NCBI GenBank assembly: GCA_037976565.1
Contig: CP137670.1
Location: forward strand, 11,742,600 to 11,806,599
Reading direction: 5' to 3'
DNA length: 64,000 bases
Source of the DNA: Mesocentrotus franciscanus
Lineage: Eukaryota > Echinodermata > Echinoidea > Camarodonta > Strongylocentrotidae
The notes beneath the pieces were generated by a model. The model saw only the letters and a program-made list of their open reading frames with translations. It did no database searches and was not told where the DNA came from. Below are positions 45,119-58,200 of this stretch, in pieces (within the stretch, counting starts at the first letter, position 1; the number at the start of each line of letters is the position of its first letter). The position numbers and the translations under genes were made by a program.

Positions 45119-48100
45119 ATGTCTTCCCGTTCGAAATCGAGAGAAAAGAATGTGAAAGATGAAGAAAAAGACTTTGAGAATGACGAAGCGATGGAGATTG
45201 ACAAGGAGTTGCTGTCTGCCCCAATAAAAGCTGTTAAGGTGAGAAAGAAATATTTAGTAATTGGGCTTTTCTCAGTTGACATTTGTATTGTCCCACGTAT
45301 TTGATTTAGTGTTATCAATTAGGCTGTGGCAAGAAGGTTAAGAAGAAAAATGAAAAGAAGAAGGTAAAGGAGGAAGGGAAGAAGATGGAAGAGGAGAGGA
45401 AGAATTGAACTTGAAGAAGAAGGTTGAGAACTTAAGCCTAGGAAGGAGAAGGATACTATAAAGAGAAAAAAAGGAAGAAGAATAAGATTAAGAAGTAGAC
45501 CTAGATGATAGATCTAGACCTAGGCAGAAGGCTACAAATTTCTAGGTCTAGAGCCGTAGAGGGGTCTAGACGTACATTTAGATCTAGTTTAGATCAGTGG
45601 AAGAATATTAAAAAGAAAAAGATTGAGATGCGCAGATGAAGGAGCTGGATCTGGAGGAAGGGAAGAAGTAGGAACAAGAAGGGGAAAGAGAAAGTGGAGA
45701 AGTAGGGAACAAAATTAAGGAAGAAGAAGAAAGAGTGGAAGATAGATGAAGATAAATTAAAGACGGAGGAAGGAGAAGGAGAAAAAAAAAAGGAAAAGGG
45801 AGAAGAAAAGATCAAGATAAGCCTAAAGGAGGGAGACAAATCAAAGGAAGAGCTCTAATCTCTCTCCTCTATGTTATTGTTGTTTTAGTTTTTAGGCAAA
45901 TGGTACACGCCTAAAAATTAAATCTACAACAACGAGGAGAGAGATTTTGAGGAAAACAAAGGAGAAGAAGGAAAGGAGAGGGAGATGAGGAAGAGTGTAA
46001 GAAACGGGCACGAGTCTAGAATATTTTATTTCTTCTGGGGGCTGGGGCTGGAGCCTGGGGTGCTCTTCCATTTCATGTGCTTCACTTAAAGTCATTTATA
46101 ATCATGAATTGGGGTGAGATTGAGCCCATTGTGCCCCCCTCTCTAGAACCACTACTGATAAGGAGAGAAAAAAAAGGAAGAACAAGTCTGCTGTCCCTCT
46201 CTGATGAGCAAACAGACGTTTTCACATTTGATCACTCTTTGATATGATTTTGGTTTTCTTCTATTTCACATAAATTTGATGCATCAATGGCAAATGTTTT
46301 TTGAAATTTAATTCTATTTCATTATCATCTCTTTTCTTTTCTCTTTGTTCTTCAATCACCCACTATAGGTAAATGGGTTTTTTGGATAAAAGAATTTATT
46401 CTTAACATCATTTTCCCAATGGCTAACATATAATGTTAACATGGGGGCCATTTCTTTAATCTGCCATACATGTTTCAAATCTTAAGTTTTGTGGGCATCC
46501 CAAACATATAGAAATGCATGTTAATTATGTAATACATTTTGTACATGAGTCTATAGGATGTCTGAGAAGTTATGTTTTGAGAAATGCCTCCCTGGTTACT
46601 TCTGAATTAGTAGTAGTGGTGGTTATTTTGTACCTGACTGCTAAGAAAGCATAAATGCTTGTTAGTAAGCAACCAGAGGACCGACGGCTTTAGGTTCTCT
46701 CCGAGGGAATTATCTGACTTCCATAGGCTAAATACAAAATAAACCCACAGATCCCATATACAATGGGTCCTTCAGCTACATGAATACCACACAAACTTTG
46801 GAATCTAATTCTGGTGATTTCTTTGATTCGCAGGATAAGTGGAAACTTCTGCCAGCCTTCCTCAAGGTGCGAGGATTGGTCCGTCAGCACATCGACTCCT
46901 TCGACTACTTCATCAACGTAGAGGTAAGTTCTGTAACCATTGGAGTTTTAGAAACCTTGGGGAACGGCTTCTGGGATGCATGGGGGTAGTCCCCCCCCCA
47001 AAAAAAAAGCAAATAATAATAATAATGATTATAATACTACTCCTACTACTAATAATAAAAATGAATAAATAAATAAAGTGGAAAATGATAGTAATAAAAT
47101 GATGATTATAATGATAATTAAATGATACCTTACAGACATGTATACAAGTTAAAACAAAAAACTATCCCAAAGCTCCTGAAAACAAGTGCATCTTCAACAA
47201 AACTCTAAAGTCAGCAACAGATGAGGCTTTTTATGAAAGAAAACCATATTAATTAGCAGGTGTTTCAATACCTAGAAGGTAGCATTTTTGCTGATTACCG
47301 TGTTTTAGATATTTTCATAATTTGTTCTGTTTTTTTCCCTCCATGAACAGATCAAGAAGATCATGGTAGCGAATGAAAAGATTACTAGTGATGCAGATCA
47401 AACATTCTACATGAGGTAAGTACAGTCAAACCTGATTTATTTTTACCTCAAATCTTAATTGATCAAAAACCAAATATACCAATTACAGAGTCCCAAAAAA
47501 CACACAATTAACAGATTTAACAGATTTAACCAATTAACAGATGTACAAAAAAAGGTATTTTTCAAAGAATAATATCCATGGTTGTAGGTACTTCTCTTTC
47601 CCTTCTTTTTTCTTCTTTATTTCTTTCTTTCCTATTTTTTGCTCCTTTCTATTCCTTCTGCAAAACCTTATTTATAAAAATGTCTAAATAAAAATTAATC
47701 ATGATAATAATAGTAATATTAATAATGATAATAATAATGTTGACAATTATAATAAAAATAATCAAAAATAATCAAAAGAACAATGATAATACCAATAATG
47801 ATGATAAGATTAATAATGATAATAATTATGATAATCATAATCATTATGATAACAACGATAATGATAATAACAATAATGATAATTATGAATTGCCAGGGGT
47901 ACCTTGGCATCAGTGAGAACCCTTCATATTGATTGAATTTGTCAATATATAATAAATAGATTGAATTTGTCAATTTATAATAAATAATCTCTCCTTGATC
48001 TCTCGCTCAGGTATCTGAACATCTATGTTGGGAGCCCTGACGTCGAGGAGAGCTTCAACATCACCAAGCCGACCTCACCCCACGAGTGTCGTCTGCGTGA

Positions 48101-51100
48101 CATGACCTACTCCGCCCCCATCACCGTCGACATCGAATACACTAGAGGGCAGCAGAGGGTCATCAGAAATAACCTGCCGATAGGGAGGTATGTGAGATCA
48201 GGGGGGTGTTTCACAAAGATCCTAAGTTGAACTTATCTCTAAGTTGGACTTAACAATTATGGAAAGCCTTTAGCATCTATGAAAATATTTTGTAAAAGTT
48301 ATTTTAAAAGGCATAAAATGTTGTTTCAAATCATTCATATTTTCTATTATCAAGGAGATTTCATGTTCTTGATGTGGAATTTATAAAAAGTCTAAAATAC
48401 TTGAATTTTCGCCTTTTGAATATATTTTATTTTAAGGCTACAAATGGCTCTCCATAATTTCTAAGTCCAACTTAGAGTTAAGTTCAACTTAGGATCTTTG
48501 TGAAACACTGCCCTGAAACTTATAGACGCATAGAAGTAGGTTTTCAAGGGGAATTTGACACCATTCAGGTATTTACCCAATAACGAGTGCTGTCAGTCAC
48601 TAGGATTGGACTCCACTTTATATATGACAGACAGGTCTTGTGTAATGCATTTAAAGGGAAGGAAGCAATCAAAACTGTGCACAGGCTTTAAAGCCCCACT
48701 GTACTACTTGTAGCTACTTGATTTGATTTGATTTGATTTATTGGTCCCTCTATATAGAAAACAATGCCTAAGTGGTGCTTGTTGGTCCCCCATGATCCTC
48801 TTTTTCTTATGTTAATTGAGAGCTGAGTTGATGAGATAACCACCTGTCAGTGACCACGCTAATCCCTCTAATCCCTCCTGGCCAAACTAGTGCAGAGGGG
48901 CTTTAATATTTGCCTCTTCACTTCTTATGTTTGTCTCTGAAGGATGCCCATCATGCTGCGGAGCTCCAACTGCGTGCTGACTGGCAAGTCTCCGGCCGAA
49001 CTGGCCAAGCTCAACGAATGCCCACTTGATCCCGGAGGCTACTTCATCGTGAGAGGAACGGAAAAGGTCATACTAATTCAGGAACAGCTCTCCAAGAATA
49101 GGATGATAGTGGAGGTGGATCGGAAGGGCATCGTGTCTTGCAATGTAACCAGGTAAGGGTTTTGTGTTTATGTTGGGCATAGTGATTGATGACCCCTTTT
49201 TCACAAACATGTAATAGTGACATGATTGAATGATGAATTGTTGTTTGGTCTACAACCACTTCGTCTACTACCCAATTGGTCTATTCCCTTATAACAATCA
49301 TCAAATCTTCATCAGACCTTATGGATGGTAGACGTAATGGGCATAAGACAAACTAGGAATTAGACCGACTGGTAATTTGACCAAATGAGTGATCGACCAA
49401 ACGGGTAGTGGACTTATTGGAGATTAGATGCCTCTGGACCCTGTTTCATGAAACTTGATATCAATAACAAGTTACAAGCTACTGTTATGAGCTACTGAAA
49501 TCATGGCATCTGATTGGCTGAGAGCAAATTTGTCATAGGAATTTAGCATTTGTTATAGATTACAAGTTTTATGAAACGGGCCCCTGGACTGTCAGTATGC
49601 ACTACATTTGCTATAAGTTTGTTCGAGGGGGGGGGGGAATAGATTATATCATGATGAAAACAGGTAGGCTTTGTGTGTGAGGTGAGCATAGTAATATGTG
49701 ACCCCCTTTTCACATAATAATGAAGTGCTCAAACAGTTGATCCATGAGATATGATAATCTGTGTATTTTTTATTTATTTTCAGCTCCACCCATGAGAGGA
49801 AGAGTAGAACGGTTGTGATCGTGAAGAAAGGCAGGCATTACTTGAAGCACAACACCTTCACGGAGGTAGGATTCGTGGATTATTTCTGAAAGGGGAAGTT
49901 CACCCTGGTGTTTAAAAGCAGAAAAATAAGAGAAAAAGATTACTGAAAGTTTGAGCTAAATCTGATTAGAAATAGGAAAATTATGATTTTTTAAATATTT
50001 TTTTAAAAACATTTTTTGGTATTGGGTACTCAAAAATAAAATAAAAGCCAACTGTTTATTTACAATCATGTACAGGAATGTGAATTTTGGAAGTTATTAC
50101 TGAAACACAAGTTGGCAACATTGCAAGCTCCTCTCCAATTTGCTCTGTACAGTAAATTACATAAATTTCATTTTCTTTCTTAATTATGACGAAATTGATT
50201 TGTTTCATACTGGGGTCGAATAAAAACATATTTTGCAATAATTATATTTTGGGTGAATGTATGATTGAAAATTTTCTTAAAAGGTACTATGTCCCATTTG
50301 CAGGCCCAAAAAATGAAAAGGTTAAATTCCAACGGCATTTGAAAGACAATACTAATTTAGAAGTTTCCTAAAAAAGGGGCTTGAAAATGTCTTTAAGTGG
50401 GAAAATAACGACTATTAGTTGTCGAATCGACTTAGGAGCTATAGAGCCAGTAAGTAATAGTCTGATTTTTCAGACCATTGTACCGAATGGTCGTACGTTT
50501 AATGCTGCGCAAAGATTCAATCAGTTTAATTTTGGCCATTACAAGAAGTGGGTTATTGATGTAGACAAATGCTCATGTACCCTTTACAGCTCATTTTATG
50601 TATGTTATTACCAAAGATGAAAAAGCCAGTCAGTCACTCAATAGTGTCTGACAGTGAAGTCTAGCAAGTAAACGGGTTTCCTTGCATAATTTGAATATTA
50701 GGACACTGCTAACGTTTAAATTTCACAGATAGGACATACATGACATATTCATAATTCCTGCAAAGTTCTACAGAATTTGATGTTGGCTGCAAAAGGGACA
50801 TAGTATCTTTAAAGAATATATAGATTTTTGAAGTCTTTTAGTACAGGGCTAATGGGAGGGGAGCTTGCAAGCTACGTCACAGAGTTGCCAACTTGTGGTC
50901 GTTTGATTGCACAAGACACTCCTCAACTTTCTTTCGTGCTCCATTGTTGATCACTTTGTAGACCAGTAGGAGATCCTATCCTTTAAAGCCCACTGTACTA
51001 CTTGTAGCTACTTGCTGCCTTTATATAGAAAACATTGCCTCAGCGGTGCCCGTTGGTCCCCCATGATCCTCTTTTTCTTATGTTAATTGAGAGCTGAGTT

Positions 51101-52233
51101 GATGAGATAACCACCTGTCAGTGACCACGCTAATCCCTCTAATCCCTCCTGGCCAAACTAGTGCAGAGGGGCTTTAACTGGCATCCAGTGGAGTTAACCA
51201 ATCAGAGGAGTGGCATGAAAACTTGAACGAACGAAGAAAAAAAAGCGGAAAAAAAAGCGAACATCAGCTTGACATATTCCTCCAAATAATGATATCAGAG
51301 AATATGTATTGAGTGCGTAATTCAATTCAATTTTATTTAATTCAGTTAAAAAGACTACATTTCATATAAGGCCAAAAAAAAAAAGTTGTTTGGTTGTCCT
51401 CGATTGCTTTTCTGGAGTAGGGGCGGGCGGGCGGATTTTTTTTTTTTTTTTTCTCCATTTGTTTTCTTCTTCATATGGACTCATTACTTCCTATTTATTT
51501 TCATTTTCTGTTCAAATCATGAAGCCAATATTATTATTATTTAAACACAAAAGAATCCCGCCAATAATCATAAATTGCCATGTCAATATTCATTTTTATT
51601 TTCGCTGTTTCGAGGTAGTTTTGGCTATAGCGAGGCAGTTTTCGTCTGCATGTAAAACGTACGTACGTCTATAGGAGCGCGCCGCGCGTTCGTTCGCCCG
51701 CCGCTTGTTCCTGCGGCCGGAGCAGGTATCCCACGCCAGAGCTCGCGGCGCCAAAAACTATCCCTGTGGTGATCCGGCTGCAATGATTTAATACGTGCGG
51801 GAGACACTATTGATCTTGCGATACACGAAAAATAGTGATCTAAATCTGAAAAATACTTGAAATACAGCTCAGGTTTTGGTACCCATCTTCCTTACAGACA
51901 CGCGTAAGATATTCGATTTTTCAGATTCAGGTAGCGGGACTGCCGATTACATCGCTAAAATGTGATATTTAAGGATACATTTTCTATTGCAAATGTGGTT
52001 CTCCTGTGACTGTGATATGTTTTGTATGTGCGTGATATGTGTATTATGCTACCACGCATAGTACAACGGACCCACCGAAAACTGCCACCCGGCCGAAAAC
52101 TCCCTCCTCTTCTCTATTAAAGACATAATTGCGTACTAAAAGGACCAAATTGGAGACGGACACATTTTGATCCTTGCAACATGCATCAAATGGTATGTTT
52201 GGCGTTTAAAATTGCTCCAAAATAAATGTATAT

Positions 52234-52268
<35 letters not shown>

Positions 52269-55200
52269 GAGCGGGCCGAAAATGAGGAGCGGGCGGTCGA
52301 GGACAACCAAATGATTTTTTTTTTTTGGCCTAACAATCAGCTATATAACATGAAATACACATTAAGAACATATTGGACAAGGACATAAAATAAACTGAAT
52401 AGGTTGCAACCTGAAAGGAAACATAATCGTTATATTAAGGTTGACCCTATGGTTTCCCTTTGCACTTTACAACATACTTCTTTCAATCATGTGTAGCGAC
52501 TCATACATTCGCTCAACTTTTATTGTACATTCATGTTCTCAGTAATTTTCCATCACGCTACTTATTTATATTCATTATTCGGACCACGTGTGTTTATTCC
52601 TTCAATCGCGCATCGTGGTTCCGTACATCGTTCACCCGCGTATTTTCAACGCCACAAGGTTTTTCGGTACTCCCTCTTACACCTCGGTCGAGTCAACAGC
52701 TCCTGCATCCATCTTCAGTTGAGTCACACGTCTATGCATGATTTTCTCTCCGGGCCGATTCTCTTCCGTGCCTATCACCTCTTTTACGGCACGTCAACTC
52801 TTTCTCTGCCGTCTTCAACGGGCTGGCAGTCTTCCAGTGGAACGTTTATATCAGGACCGACATGGCGCTTGATTCTCCGCTGGGAGCTGCCAGTTTCTTC
52901 GTTCCGTAGCTCTTTCCACACACGAGCTCGACTCACCGTAGTTCGTCTATCATTTCATCAACGAGTTCGACTCACTGCAACTCTGATGATTTCACTTCAA
53001 AGTCCGGCTCATCGATTCATCGAGCGACCTACTGCTCTTCGTCACCCGCCTGAGAGCTTCTTCATCTTCATCTTCATCAGAAGCTCTCAGGCACATTGAT
53101 TGTAATGTATTCAATATATTTCACTTCTGTATTAAGAAACCACTTAACTTGTGGAACCAGCTTCTAACAAGTTCAAAGGAACAGCAAAAGGGTATTCTAA
53201 GCATTTGTTTGTTTGTTCACTACTAGGACATTCCGATTGTGGTGGTCTTCAAGGCCATGGGGATGGAGAGTGACCAGGAGATCGTCCAGACCATCGGGAC
53301 GGAAGAATCTACAATGGTCAGCTTTGCTTCTAACCTTGAGGAATGCCATAGGCTACAAGTCTTCACACAGCTACAGGTAAGAGAGAAAGAGAGAGAGAGA
53401 AAGAGAGACAAAGATAGAAAGAGACCGAGAGGTAGAGAGAGAGAAAGAGTAGGGAGGATAGACCATCAAAATGGAAGAACCTACAATGGTCAGCTTTAAA
53501 GAAGGCAATGACTACTGGTCCAGACACAGATACAGGTGAGAGGGAGAGAGAGAGGGAGAGACAAGGAGAGAGGGAGAGAGACAAGGAGATAAAAAGGGGC
53601 AGAGGGAGGAAGAGACAAAGACAAATGGAGAAAGGGAGAGAGAAGGAGGTGAGATAAATAGACAGACAGACAGAATGGCAGTGAGAGAGAGAGAGAGATG
53701 GATGAGTGTCAAAGCCAGAGAAGAAACTGTATGAGGAAGGGAAGAAGAAAGAGAGAGAGGGAAAGACAAGGAGATTGACAGAGGCAGAGAGAGAAAGAGA
53801 GAGAGGGGGAGAGAGAGAGAGAGAGAGAGAGATGTATGGATGAGTGTCAAAGCCAGAGAAGGAACTGTATGATAAAGGGAAGAAGAAAGAGATGGAGAAA
53901 AGAGAGACTAAATAATTGTATAGAAGAAGGAATAAGAATGATACATATGCATATGCATAACAAGAGAGATAAAGGAGATACCAATGTTTATATTAGGAAA
54001 AGCAGAGAGAAAGAGAGAGAAGACAAAAGGAAAAAAAAAAGGGGAAATGAAGATAGCAAGGGGGTAAGAGAGTGACTTAGTGAGAAGTAATAATAAAGAG
54101 GAAGAGAAAAAAAGGGGAGAAAAATTGAGAAGAAACGTAAGGAAAGAAAGGAAAATAGTAAAGTAATAATTGATATGATTTCTTTTTTAACCTAGGCTCT
54201 GAAGTACATGGGAATCAAAGTCCGACAGAGAAGGATGTGGGGAGGAAGCTCGAAGAAGTCCAAAATTGATGAAGCCAGAGAACTACTAGCTACAACCATC
54301 CTTGCCCATATACCTGTAAGTAACTCCTAGACTCCCTGCTCTACCAGGCTCCGCCATTTTGTTTGACTCCTTGAACTTTTTATACATACCCATATTCCAT
54401 TATTACTAACTTATGTTACCGATAAAGAAGACGAAAGTTGATGAAGCCAGAGAACTACTAGCTACAACCATCCTTTTTCATATACCTGTAAGTAACTCCT
54501 AGACTCCTGCTCTACCAGGCTCCACCATTTTGTTTGACTCCTTTAGAAAGTTCAATGAACTTTTATACATACCCATATTCCGTTATTAATTCAATATGTT
54601 ACCGGTAAAGAAGAGGAAAGTTGATGAAGCAAGAGAACTACAATGTGCTAACTAATACCATCCTTGCTTATTTTCCTAGACTCGTTCCCCCTTTAATCTT
54701 TGCTGTGTTTTTTAAAGGTAAAGACCAGTTTTGGGAACGCCCCTCTGTCAAAAAAATGAAATGGAAGCTCTCATTACCAATCATGTGAAAGAATATGTTT
54801 TGACTAATACGTGATGATACAAATTTTGCCGGGAAAGTCGGGAAACCGCCTACTAATTGATATATTTGGTAAATTATTATATCTATTGGGACCAAATAGA
54901 TATCGTGCATGTGGTCGCGTAGTCCCATATACATCTTTCTGTGTACAGTGCTTGTAACTTTACCAAGACTGCGCCAAATTTCTTATCATTTTGATGATTC
55001 CAGATACTTGCAGTACACACCAATACTTATTTGCTAGATGATCAACCTTTTCTGATCGATTCGATAACGTTTCTTTCACAATGCAATTGCATGACCAGAA
55101 CTGGTCTTCATCTTTAAAGTCCATTTCATAGTAAAATGAGGCATTTTGCAGATATTCCACTATGTTACCGGTAAGGAAGTGCAAAGTGGTTGAAGCCACA

Positions 55201-58200
55201 GAGCTGCTGACTGGCTATTACTAATCCTACCTCACAATCTCCCAAAATCTCCTCATGCAGCTTGTGATGTCACAGCTAGTTAAAGCCCCTCTGCACTATT
55301 TTGGCCAGGAGGGATTAGAGGGATTAGCGTGGTTACTGACAGGTGGTTATCTCATCAACTCAGCTCTCAATTAACTTAAGGAAAAGAGGATCATGAGGGA
55401 CCAACAGGCACCGCTTAGGCATTGTTTTCTATATAGAGGGAGCAAGTAGCTACAAGTAGTACAGTGGTGCGTTAAAATAACATTAACGATGTAGAAGGAT
55501 GTGTATTTCACCATATCTAAATCTAGCTTATAGTCTCCCAAAATCACGTTGTGCATCTTGTGATATCAAGAACAATGTATAAGGGTAACTATGCATTTTA
55601 CCACAGCTAGGAGCACTTGCATAATAATACTAATAATAATACTCAGCTTTTATATAGCGCAAATTACAATTAAGTCTCTAAACGCTTCCAAACTTGGAGA
55701 TTGTTATCCCGGCTTTAGCTGTGCTGCCATTACGGCAGTCTAGCTTTTCAAGGAATTATTTCCTGCCAGGTACCCATTTACATCACCTGGGTTGAGTGTG
55801 GCAAATGTAGATCAATGTCTTGCCAAAGGACATTAGTGCCGCGGCGGGACTCGAACTGCAGACCTTGTGATCGACAGTCCGGCGAGGTAACCACTCGACC
55901 ACGACACCTCATATGAAAGCAGTACAGATTTGTACACAATACCACCTCACAATTTTCTCCCTGGGTAATGAATCCTATCAGACATAGCAAATGCTATTAC
56001 AGTGAAACTTGTATGTAAAGACTGTTTAAAAGGGAAACATGAAAAGTGGTCTTTGTGTACAGGTTTCTTTATGTTCATTTACAAGTTTCAATGAGAAATC
56101 GTATTCAAGGGAAACAAACGTATTTATAAACGGGTTCCTTTAGTACAAGTTTCAATGAGAAACCATATTCGAGGCAAAAAAAAAATGTGGTCTTTATAAA
56201 CAGGTGGTTGTTAAAGTAGGTTTGACTGTATGTATTGAAAGGTTGTCTTCCATATTCAAATGGCCTACAGGTCGTCCAGTTCAATTTCCGAGCCAAGAGC
56301 ATCTACCTGGCACTGATGGTGAGGAGGGTGATAGAAGCCCAAGGTGATGCAGTCAAGGTGGATGATAGAGATTACTATGGCAACAAGAGATTGGAGCTGG
56401 CTGGCCAGGTAAGAGCAAACCTTCAGAACAGAATAATTATGCTGTTGTGTCTTGCAATGTAACCAGGTACAGGTTTGTGGTGTGTAGTGGGCATGGTGGT
56501 TGATCTCCCATTTTTCACAAGGTAGGGGCATGACTGAATAAGCACATACTTAGCCATTACAGGCAACTTGATAGTGTAACAAGGTATGGGTTTTGTGTGT
56601 ATGTAGGGTATGGTGATGGATCACCCCTTTTTCACAAGGTACGGACATGATTGAATATGCACATAGCTATTACAGATAACTTGATAGTGTAACCAGGTAC
56701 GAGTTTGTGGTGGGTAGTGGGCATGGTGATTGAGGACCCCGTTTTCACAAGGTAGGGACATGACTGAATAGGCACATAGCCATTACAGATAACTTGATAA
56801 CTACAGCAAGTATGGGTTATGTGCAGTGATCAATAGGTGTTTGATGAGAGCTCAGGGAATTTTTACACTGGAGCAAGGTAAAAGTAACAATGTTTTCAGA
56901 AGTTGTTCTTAAAGAGAAGGTTAAATCCTTGTATAGATGAAAAGAGGTTAGCTTTTGCAATACTAAATATTTCTATGTTGCTAAACATTGTTTAGAGCAA
57001 TGTCACTTGATAAGGATTTCTCTTCAAATACCCCTCCCCCAACCATTTTCCATGACAAATACATGTAGTGTGAAACTTTCAACCAAATTTGGATGTTGCA
57101 TACATGTTTGTGCTGTCCCAGTGATTAACCCCCACTCCCAGAAGATAAGACTTTGAATTACAAGCATATTAAAGGGATTGGGTAACTTTGTCTCAGATTC
57201 TGAAACAAAATCCTGGATTTAGCTCATGATGCAATGATAATTATAAACCTTTAGGTCAGTCAGGAACCCCATGACTTTTACAGGCCGATCGCCTGTCTGA
57301 TTATCAAGATATTTATGATTGGAAATTGAAATGAAATATTTGTGTTTTCCTAACGGTTTTAATAACACTACAGTCTATTGGGGAAAACGAGTATGGTAAA
57401 ACCGGTCACTCAAAGAATTCTACTTTTTGAGGCACTTCTTGATCATTTTGAAGCGCAATTTTTTTAGGGCTTCAATATTACACCATATCACAGACACTGA
57501 TAACACGTAGGGCCGTGCATCTCAGATTTAACATTGTTAAACGATGCCTTTAAAATGTGTATTTTTTGCAGTTAAAAACTACATGATGTCGTATAAGCTA
57601 CACCTGTAGTCTCCTGAAGTCCATATCAAAATATACACAAGATTAGAAGCTTAAAATGAACGAATACATTTGGTCCATGTCAAATTGTTAAGATATTACA
57701 GAACTATAAGATTACAGTACGGATTGCACGATTAGAGTCGAACATTAACCAGTTCACAACCGAATTCAGTCATTCCCAAAGGCTTAGCACAGAAGTCACC
57801 TGGTTTCCAATAGGCAAAGGATTAATAACGATTTTGGTAATAGGCAGTAACATGCTCTTAATCATTTTCTTTTCAATTTAACAGCTTATTGCTCTCCTCT
57901 TTGAGGATCTGTTCAAGAAGTTTAACTCTGAACTCAAGAAGTACGCTGATCAGAACATTCCCAGACCCAGAGCAGCTCAGTTTGATATCGTCAAGTATAT
58001 GAGACAAGACCAGATCACAAACGGACTCATCACAGCTATATCCACGGTAAGCATTTGTTGTATCTCTAGACACTAGTCTGTTGGTTCGTTGATCGGTAAA
58101 TCTTTGAAAACTAGAAATGTGTGCATGCTAAAATTTGCAAAGTTCACAAGTGTTTAAGAACCGCCACAAAATATATGAATCACAACTGGTACACCATAGA

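Noticed and set aside
52533..53099. 188-codon plus-strand frame in POLR3B intron 6
   Set aside because: Biased composition, a trinucleotide tract at its end and no recognisable motif; length alone is not enough.
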